NCBI GenBank assembly: GCA_016185015.1 | Contig: JACPOI010000020.1 | Span: forward strand, 62,001 to 126,000 | Length of the DNA stretch: 64,000 nt | From: Burkholderiales bacterium | GTDB lineage: Bacteria; Pseudomonadota; Gammaproteobacteria; Burkholderiales; Burkholderiaceae_C | Direction of reading: 5' to 3' | In this document: piece after piece, positions 8,134 through 13,903 of the stretch | How the letters are laid out: every line of letters starts with the position of its first letter | How positions within the stretch are numbered: position 1 is the first letter of the stretch | Made by a program: the position numbers and the translations under genes | Notes under the pieces: generated by a model | The model's database searches: none | Seen by the model: the letters and a program-made list of their open reading frames with translations, nothing else | Told to the model about the DNA's origin: nothing

Positions 8134-9251
8134 GATCGGACGTCTGAGTGGCGTTGACGGCGGGGAAAAAGAGGCGACATGTGATTATCTTTGTCGTACT
8201 TTTCGGCTTTGGGATCGCTTCGTGCCCACAGAGTTGCTACCGAGTTGTTTGGCGTATTGTGGTCAAGCACCAGCGGCAGGCTGCACTGCTTGTAGCCCAG
8301 CGCGATGTTTTTCCCCGTGTGGGTGGTTTCGATCCCGGGGTCGTAGCGCTTTCCCAGCAGCGCGGCTAGGTCTGGATGGGCGGCCGAGGAAACCACGATG
8401 TCCTCTGGAAGCACGTACGAGAACGACGGAATGAAGCGCATTCCAGACGATTGAGCCTGAAAGCGCGCCAGCAGGTCCGTAACTTTAGTGCTCGCAGCCT
8501 TGGAAGCCAAATAGTGATGGACCTGAATGTGCGCGTCGTAACTAATCAGGGGCGCTTCATGGCGCGTCTTGTCGACCTCTTCGATAAAACGCTGTACCTT
8601 GCCGCCCCACTCGCCATTGCCTTCCTCTCTAATCGAGGTGGTGCCAGACGCAGTGAAGTCGTCGATCAGACACACCCACTCAAATGTTGCTGGTGCAGTC
8701 GATTTGATCGCATTCAGCCGTTCCTTTAGCTTCTCTTTCAGTTTGGCTTGTTTGAGCGCCGAAATCTCGATCATGGCGACAATCTGCTCATTGTTGACCG
8801 CGCCCTCGTTGTAACGGCGGAAAACGTCAATCCGGGCGCCATCGCTGACTCCGACGTAGAGGGTTCGGCACTGTATCTCCTTCAGGCGACGACTAGCTCT
8901 AGGGTCATCGTCGACACGGTAAACAGGCAGGTTAAGATCCCTTGCGACAGCGCTGCGCATCTCGCGCTCAATTGCGGGGCCAGTGAGACTGACAAGGTGA
9001 TGCATCTCGTCTTGGCTGATGTACACCAGTTGATCGCGCAGCAGCCTCCACATGCATTCGCGATCCACCTTGTCGTACTGCGACAGCCATCGCAGTAGAT
9101 GCACATAAAACCGATGGCCAGGTCCGTACTGTTGGTAGCTGTCGAACTTGTAATTCACCATCAGGTCGAGCCAAGCGAACTCGCTCGTCGCGCGTTCGAC
9201 TGCCCACTCCATTAGGTCAGCAACCAATCGCTTTGCCAATGTCTCCTTCAT
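8130..9251 (-). CDS. Phosphoribosyltransferase-like protein (PRTase-CE type)
   Basis: A 373-residue cytoplasmic protein. The key site is VCLIDDFTASGTT at about residues 193-205: two acidic residues followed by a T-A-S-G-T-T loop, the PRPP-binding signature of type I phosphoribosyltransferases. A second conserved-looking segment is LGYKQCSLPLVLDHNTPNNS (residues 318-337), which I associate with the PRTase-CE group found with ORC/CDC6 ATPases. The helical first 130 residues resemble no metabolic PRTase, and no orotate, adenine or uracil specificity element is seen. It may transfer or split a phosphoribosyl group as an effector. Its stop overlaps the ATPase start. GAGGGGG lies about 9 bases before its ATG. 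Family call fairly secure; substrate unknown. Confidence 0.75.
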   Translation of the reverse strand: MKETLAKRLVADLMEWAVERATSEFAWLDLMVNYKFDSYQQYGPGHRFYVHLLRWLSQYDKVDRECMWRLLRDQLVYISQDEMHHLVSLTGPAIEREMRSAVARDLNLPVYRVDDDPRASRRLKEIQCRTLYVGVSDGARIDVFRRYNEGAVNNEQIVAMIEISALKQAKLKEKLKERLNAIKSTAPATFEWVCLIDDFTASGTTSIREEGNGEWGGKVQRFIEEVDKTRHEAPLISYDAHIQVHHYLASKAASTKVTDLLARFQAQSSGMRFIPSFSYVLPEDIVVSSAAHPDLAALLGKRYDPGIETTHTGKNIALGYKQCSLPLVLDHNTPNNSVATLWARSDPKAEKYDKDNHMSPLFPRRQRHSDVRS

Positions 9252-9290
9252 GCACCCATCCCCCTCTTCTCTTTTTTTGCTCGATCAGTC

Positions 9291-11282
9291 CTAGCCTAGG
9301 CTCTCACGTACTGAATATTTGGCTTGGTCCGAGAACTCAGCTGAGAACCTCGCCTCGCCATCAGCTGATTCTAGATTTTTCAAATAGTACTCGGTACCGC
9401 GCACGCCGCTCAACATACGCGGCAGGAGATTCCAGCATTGATTAACGCCTGGGGGGACCGCGTCGACGCTTAGAGCAAGGCCCTCTGACAGCAGTTCGTA
9501 GTCGTTGCCACCGAAATCACCCCCATCGCCCATGCGGAGCACTTGCGTCAATGGGTTCAGTCCGAGCCGACTGCATACGGCTTTAACCACAAACAGCTTG
9601 CCGGCCTTCTCAGTGACAACGTCTATCGAATGCCCCGAGATGAATGCCCTCCAGCCTTCGCTGCCCTCTCGTGCGACCCACTCGTTGACTGCCGCGATGA
9701 GTCGCACCTTATCGCTACCGGAAACGCCGCGCAGACTTAGTTGTCCAGCATCCGCGCTGGGATCCACCTTCGTCGACAATGCCCTTGTTTTGTGCAGCCA
9801 TTGAGCCAGCTCTTTTAAGCGCGGGTCGGCAGGCGGCGCGATGACATGACTGTCCGTTAGATTGAAGATGCAGGAGCCGGTGTAGCATCCCATCGTTACC
9901 ATGTGCCACACATCCGCAGGCAGCTTGTTCTGTAATACCGTCCTGAGCTTAATTCCCCGCCCCGTGGCAATGGCCAGGTGGACTCCACTACGTGCCAATC
10001 GCGTCAGCTCAGATGTGATCCCAGAATCGATCCCTTCGAAACGCTTAACTGTGTCGCAGAACGTGCCGTCAAAGTCACATACCAAAAGTCGAAATCGCGC
10101 GGCCTGCAGGCGCTTTATGTAGCACCGAGCGTGCTCGATCAGCACCTCTGGGTTGTCACCGGAGACTTGCTTTCTTAGCACTGCTGGGGTTTGAGGTAGA
10201 ACATGGGGTACGAGGATCGAGACGTCCAAGGCGTAAAGATCACGACCAAACTGAGGCACGACTGGTTGACCAGGATCAATGTGCTCCCCAGCCCATGCCT
10301 GTGTGATCGCCATCCCAGCCAACACACTAGCGATCTCGGCGCCCGCATCGCTGATGCGAGGCAGAGCCACTTCAAGAATAGGCCCGGCCTCCGCTGGCAA
10401 CAGTCGGATGGTCTCTGCAGCCAGCGGGTCATCTTCCGTGCAGAAGCTCACCACAGTCACTGGTTCGGTGAGATTCGACAGCTGTAGATGCCGGCCATGG
10501 GCGAATTGCCTGAAATTGCAGACTTGGCCAAACGCCAGTGCTCCCTCTGTTAACTTCGACTCCAGGTCGATGGCCCCGAGACGGCCGATGGAACCGTACA
10601 GGATCAGCGCGCGCCTTGATCGCTTAACAGCACCAGCCTGATCAATGCGGCTCCTGAACCGCTGATACCAGTCGACCAGAAGCGGTAACTCGGATGTGAC
10701 GTCGGAATCGACTGCATATGCTCGCCAGAGCAGAACCAGGGTGGCGACAAGCGAGTTCGTCGCAAGATAACCGTCCTTGCCCCAGGGCATGTCGTAAGCT
10801 GCCAGAGATGCCGCTCCAGTCTTCTCACTCAACTCAACTAGCGGGCTGCTTGAGCGCAGCGTCAGGCCGATAGTTGGGCAGGCACGAAGCCGAAGCTGTT
10901 TGGCAGCGGCAAGGATGTCGAGGTTCTTGCCTTCTGCAGACAACAGTAGCCCTGCAGCATTCGTTGCTGCGTTTGAGGGCACCTGAAAGACATCGAGTGG
11001 TGTGATGGCTTGCGATGGGCGACCGTGTACCCGGAAGTGTTGATCCGCCGCAAAGGCGGCCGCCGTGAAGGAGCCGCCCGAGCCAACAGCCAGGAGGCCG
11101 CGATCGCCATATAGTTGAATTGCTCGGCGCAGTAGAGCAATGTCTTGCTCTGCCGCCCACTGTATGGTCGCGGGAAGCTGTTGCAGTTCGTCTATGAATC
11201 GTTTCCCCATGTGCCCAAGCGATTGAAGTCTCTTATTGTGGCTCATTGGTTCGATCTGCCAAGGTGGCGCGTTGCTAGTCAC
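9291..11282 (-). CDS. SIS-domain and HAD-phosphatase fusion protein
   Basis: A 663-residue two-part enzyme. Residues about 40-390 contain SIS-type phosphosugar-binding folds: the loop GSGGSFTAA (67-75) and a second module from about 220 (LILYGSIGRLGA). Residues about 398-630 are a Cof-type HAD phosphatase: nucleophile motif DFDGT (403-407), motif II IATGRG (438-443), and metal-binding motif GDGGDFGGND (585-594). Together these suggest recognition or isomerisation of a phosphosugar plus removal of its phosphate. SIS-HAD fusions are not a housekeeping arrangement. GTG at 11282 or ATG at 11246 may be the start; neither has a clear ribosome site. It lies 39 bases upstream of the PRTase-like gene and 122 bases downstream of the NADAR gene, all on one strand. 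Confidence 0.85.
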   Translation of the reverse strand: MTSNAPPWQIEPMSHNKRLQSLGHMGKRFIDELQQLPATIQWAAEQDIALLRRAIQLYGDRGLLAVGSGGSFTAAAFAADQHFRVHGRPSQAITPLDVFQVPSNAATNAAGLLLSAEGKNLDILAAAKQLRLRACPTIGLTLRSSSPLVELSEKTGAASLAAYDMPWGKDGYLATNSLVATLVLLWRAYAVDSDVTSELPLLVDWYQRFRSRIDQAGAVKRSRRALILYGSIGRLGAIDLESKLTEGALAFGQVCNFRQFAHGRHLQLSNLTEPVTVVSFCTEDDPLAAETIRLLPAEAGPILEVALPRISDAGAEIASVLAGMAITQAWAGEHIDPGQPVVPQFGRDLYALDVSILVPHVLPQTPAVLRKQVSGDNPEVLIEHARCYIKRLQAARFRLLVCDFDGTFCDTVKRFEGIDSGITSELTRLARSGVHLAIATGRGIKLRTVLQNKLPADVWHMVTMGCYTGSCIFNLTDSHVIAPPADPRLKELAQWLHKTRALSTKVDPSADAGQLSLRGVSGSDKVRLIAAVNEWVAREGSEGWRAFISGHSIDVVTEKAGKLFVVKAVCSRLGLNPLTQVLRMGDGGDFGGNDYELLSEGLALSVDAVPPGVNQCWNLLPRMLSGVRGTEYYLKNLESADGEARFSAEFSDQAKYSVRESLG

Positions 11283-11404
11283 CTACTCACATGGTGTGTT
11301 CGATCTTCCTGATGCAGCTGTTTCGTTTCTAGACGAAGGCTGTTGAAAGGTCACCTATGCATAGCGTTGCCTGCAAGATGCGGCCAACCTCATCGACGAT
11401 GATC

Positions 11405-12019
11405 CTACGCGGACAAGGATTCGGCTGTTGGTCGGCGCTTTGTACGGGGTGTGTCGCCTGCAGTCGTTTTCGGCTTCGCAGCGCTACTCCTGATTGCGAC
11501 CTTTGGTTCCGTCTTGCTCTTGATCTTCGCGGCAGCGGCGGTCGCAGCGAGTTCGGCTCGCACTTCCATAAGCAGTTCGCCTAGCTTGTTCTTGCCGACG
11601 CCGCCGACCTCACCCCATAAACGGTTCACGGCGTTGTCGACCGTAGCGGACTCCACCAATCGCGCCGTGCCGGTGCTCAGAAGCAGTTGCTTCAGATCTT
11701 CGTGCTGTGTGTACTTGGCATGCAGGACGCGTTTCATCCGGTCAAACTTGATTCTCGACCAATCCGAGTTGATATCCCAAACGTAAAGGCCATGGGCGGC
11801 CATAGCTAACAGCGCGGGGGACGGTGCCTCCATCAACCACTTCCGAACCTCAGGCTTACGGGCCTTGCCAGCTTGGTAGGCGTGTTCCGAGGTCGCGAAC
11901 TTCTCACCCTCGAACTCAATTTCTCGTCGATACAGATTGCTGAAGGCGCCGTATGGTTTCTCGCTCGCACGGTAGAAGCGTACTTCGGTCAACTCAATCT
12001 TGGTTTTGGTTTGGGTCAT
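11405..12019 (-). CDS. NADAR (YbiA-like) family N-glycosidase
   Basis: The 204-residue protein carries the NADAR/YbiA signature: GAFSNLYRREIEFEG near residue 24, TSEHAYQAGKA near 43, and WGEVGGVGKNKLGELLMEVR near 136. A basic, low-complexity tail of about 50 residues follows. Family members cut N-glycosidic bonds: YbiA-type enzymes act on riboflavin-pathway intermediates, and others remove ADP-ribose from guanine bases modified by DarT-like toxins. Either chemistry would suit a cluster of ribose enzymes. Its ATG overlaps the stop of the upstream XRE gene (ATGA), so the two are co-expressed. Whether it belongs to the same system as the genes below, or is a separate two-gene unit, is open. Confidence 0.85.
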   Translation of the reverse strand: MTQTKTKIELTEVRFYRASEKPYGAFSNLYRREIEFEGEKFATSEHAYQAGKARKPEVRKWLMEAPSPALLAMAAHGLYVWDINSDWSRIKFDRMKRVLHAKYTQHEDLKQLLLSTGTARLVESATVDNAVNRLWGEVGGVGKNKLGELLMEVRAELAATAAAAKIKSKTEPKVAIRSSAAKPKTTAGDTPRTKRRPTAESLSA

Positions 12020-12297
12020 TTATGAGTCTCCTGCGCCGTTTCAGCGCTGGTGGGGTCCTGTGTTGCTGTTTTACGCCAAAGCGTCAGCACCTCTATGGCG
12101 TCGTTCGCTTCCAACGCAGACATTAAATTGAGGAGCCCGCCCATTGCCATGGGCGACGTGGCGCCGCGCATCCACTCGGCCATCGTTCTCTCGCTGGTGC
12201 CGGCCATCTGCGCCATGTCGCGATAGGTCAGACGGCGGTCCTGTGATACCTGGAGCCGGCGCATGATGTGACCTAGTGTTTTTTGTATTTGAGACAC
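12016..12297 (-). CDS. Small XRE-type regulator heading the operon
   Basis: A 93-residue protein with a helix-turn-helix: LTYRDMAQMAGTSERTMAEWMRG (about residues 23-45), where TSERTMAEW is the recognition helix. It probably binds its own promoter, since a TTAATTAA doublet lies 11 to 28 bases upstream. I take GTG at 12297 as start; no clear Shine-Dalgarno sequence precedes it, so translation may be weak or leaderless. It is the first gene of a minus-strand run of seven, and its stop overlaps the NADAR start. Confidence 0.75.
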   Translation of the reverse strand: MSQIQKTLGHIMRRLQVSQDRRLTYRDMAQMAGTSERTMAEWMRGATSPMAMGGLLNLMSALEANDAIEVLTLWRKTATQDPTSAETAQETHK

Positions 12298-12307
12298 ATT
12301 TAAATGT

Positions 12308-12325
12308 TTAATTAATTTTAATTAA
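12308..12325. promoter_or_regulatory. Paired TTAATTAA boxes, putative operator of the NADAR/PRTase operon
   Basis: TTAATTAA occurs at 12308-12315 and again at 12318-12325. Each is a perfect palindrome and the two are ten bases apart, one helical turn. They sit just upstream of the XRE gene in a very AT-rich promoter region (12298-12350), a likely binding site for that regulator. Function not proven. Confidence 0.4.
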
Positions 12326-12480
12326 TATATCATTAACACAGAAAAATGTATCTCCTTGCTAGATTTTTTGTTGCAATCGTTGTAGAGCCATCCTAGACTT
12401 AATGTGAAGAGAGCCGTGGCGACTTATCGCGGGCAGCTTACGGAAGAGACACAGTTCGGGTGTGAGAAATTGGTGGGGAC

Positions 12481-13815
12481 TTACAGCGCTGCGACGACTT
12501 CCGCGCCAACTACACGTCCCACTTTCAATCCCTCATCGTTGTCGCTGCGGAAATGAATGCCTCCCCATAGTCGCGATACAGCTGCCTCGTCGGCCATTGC
12601 ACTGAGGGCGGATGTCTCTGTGGGCCAAAAATGAGACAAAACCGTGGAGGTGGCCCCTGAGAGGGTGGCGTGTCCGGACACGTAGCCAGGGAAGCCGGGT
12701 GTCACCAAGGGCGTTGTGAATCCTGGATCGAGATCGCGTCGGATCGCAGTGATGGGGCGTTCGCTCCAGTCGCGGAACTTGATGCGCCAGCAGGCAATGA
12801 ATGAGTCCTCCATGGCGATAGCGGTGGCGGTCAGGACGGCCGTGGCTGCTTCGAAAGCATTATTAGGGAGCTGCGAGCGCAAAAGCAGGTTGATAGCGTG
12901 CAGCATCCAGACGCCAGCGGGGGTGACTGAGCCTGCTTCAAGGTGCCAAAGTTCGGCAGCCTCGCGCTCCTTCGCGGTCAAATTCCGGACGGCATGCAGA
13001 ACTTCCAACGTTTCCCTGCGATGCTGTTCCGATCCCGGGCGCGGGGCGGTAGGTGGCTGATATCTCTGGGGATTTGGCTTCAGCCAGGTTCGCCATTCCC
13101 CAGCGTAAGCCTCAGTTGGATTGACCGAGTACAGCGGATACGCAGCTTGCCAGATGCCAGGGAAATCCTTGGGGCGGTCCCGTATCGGCCAAGTCCGGCC
13201 GGCCCCATCACGCAAGCTGCGGTTGATGATGGCTTGAGCGACTCGAGTCCCCAAATCTTCAATAGAAGCCAGTCGTGCATTGCTCAGGGACACCCGAGAC
13301 GCAATCCATGCGAATTGCGCCTCGAAGAAGCCAGGTGTCTCGTTCGGGTAGAGGTGACTGAGCACGAGGGAGGCGGCTCGATGTGCGCAGAACTCCCGCT
13401 CTTCTGGCGTTGCGCCCTCAGTTGCAGCCAGGAGCCATGCATCGTGCAGGGCTGCCTGGACGTGTGCAATACAACGAGCTGCACGCAAAGGGTTTTGCTG
13501 GTACTTCACCACGAGCTTCAACCACTGCCGTGACCAGTGAACCGCGCGTTGAACGGCAGATAGATCGACATTGCCTGGGAGCGGCAGTTGTGATGAGTCC
13601 AGGTTCCTTCGAGCTTGAGCGATCTCAACAAACCACGGTCGATGTATCCCGCTGTTTATCAGCAACGGTATTGACGTCGATGCTCCGAGTGCCTGTGCTC
13701 TTACCGGACGCAAGAGCGTTGCGATGAGGGGAGGCGTGACGCCAGTCGCAAACAGAAGCCGGATAAATACTCGCTTATTTAAGCAAGTGCCAATTTGTGT
13801 ACGAATTGAATTCAA
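12481..13815 (-). CDS. Vanadium-dependent haloperoxidase / PAP2-type protein
   Basis: A 444-residue exported protein: a hydrophobic N-terminal segment ends near PVRAQA (about residue 40), fitting a signal peptide. The C-terminal part has the vanadate/phosphate-binding signature of the PAP2 and vanadium haloperoxidase fold: IKFRDWSERPITAIR, then PGYVSGHATLSGA, then SRLWGGIHFRSDNDEG. The Lys/Arg, Ser-Gly-His and Arg-x4-His ligands are all present. Enzymes of this kind are non-specific acid phosphatases or halide oxidases; the long helical N-terminal half and the GGIHF wording favour the haloperoxidase group. It stands alone, divergent from the next gene, with an 88-base shared promoter region. 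Confidence 0.85.
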   Translation of the reverse strand: MNSIRTQIGTCLNKRVFIRLLFATGVTPPLIATLLRPVRAQALGASTSIPLLINSGIHRPWFVEIAQARRNLDSSQLPLPGNVDLSAVQRAVHWSRQWLKLVVKYQQNPLRAARCIAHVQAALHDAWLLAATEGATPEEREFCAHRAASLVLSHLYPNETPGFFEAQFAWIASRVSLSNARLASIEDLGTRVAQAIINRSLRDGAGRTWPIRDRPKDFPGIWQAAYPLYSVNPTEAYAGEWRTWLKPNPQRYQPPTAPRPGSEQHRRETLEVLHAVRNLTAKEREAAELWHLEAGSVTPAGVWMLHAINLLLRSQLPNNAFEAATAVLTATAIAMEDSFIACWRIKFRDWSERPITAIRRDLDPGFTTPLVTPGFPGYVSGHATLSGATSTVLSHFWPTETSALSAMADEAAVSRLWGGIHFRSDNDEGLKVGRVVGAEVVAAL

Positions 13816-13903
13816 GGTGTGACATCAGAAAAAATGTGTGTTAGAAACCAACCTAATTAAAAGCGCCAAAAAATAAAAGGCGCCAAAACGGGAGGAATGC
13901 ATT

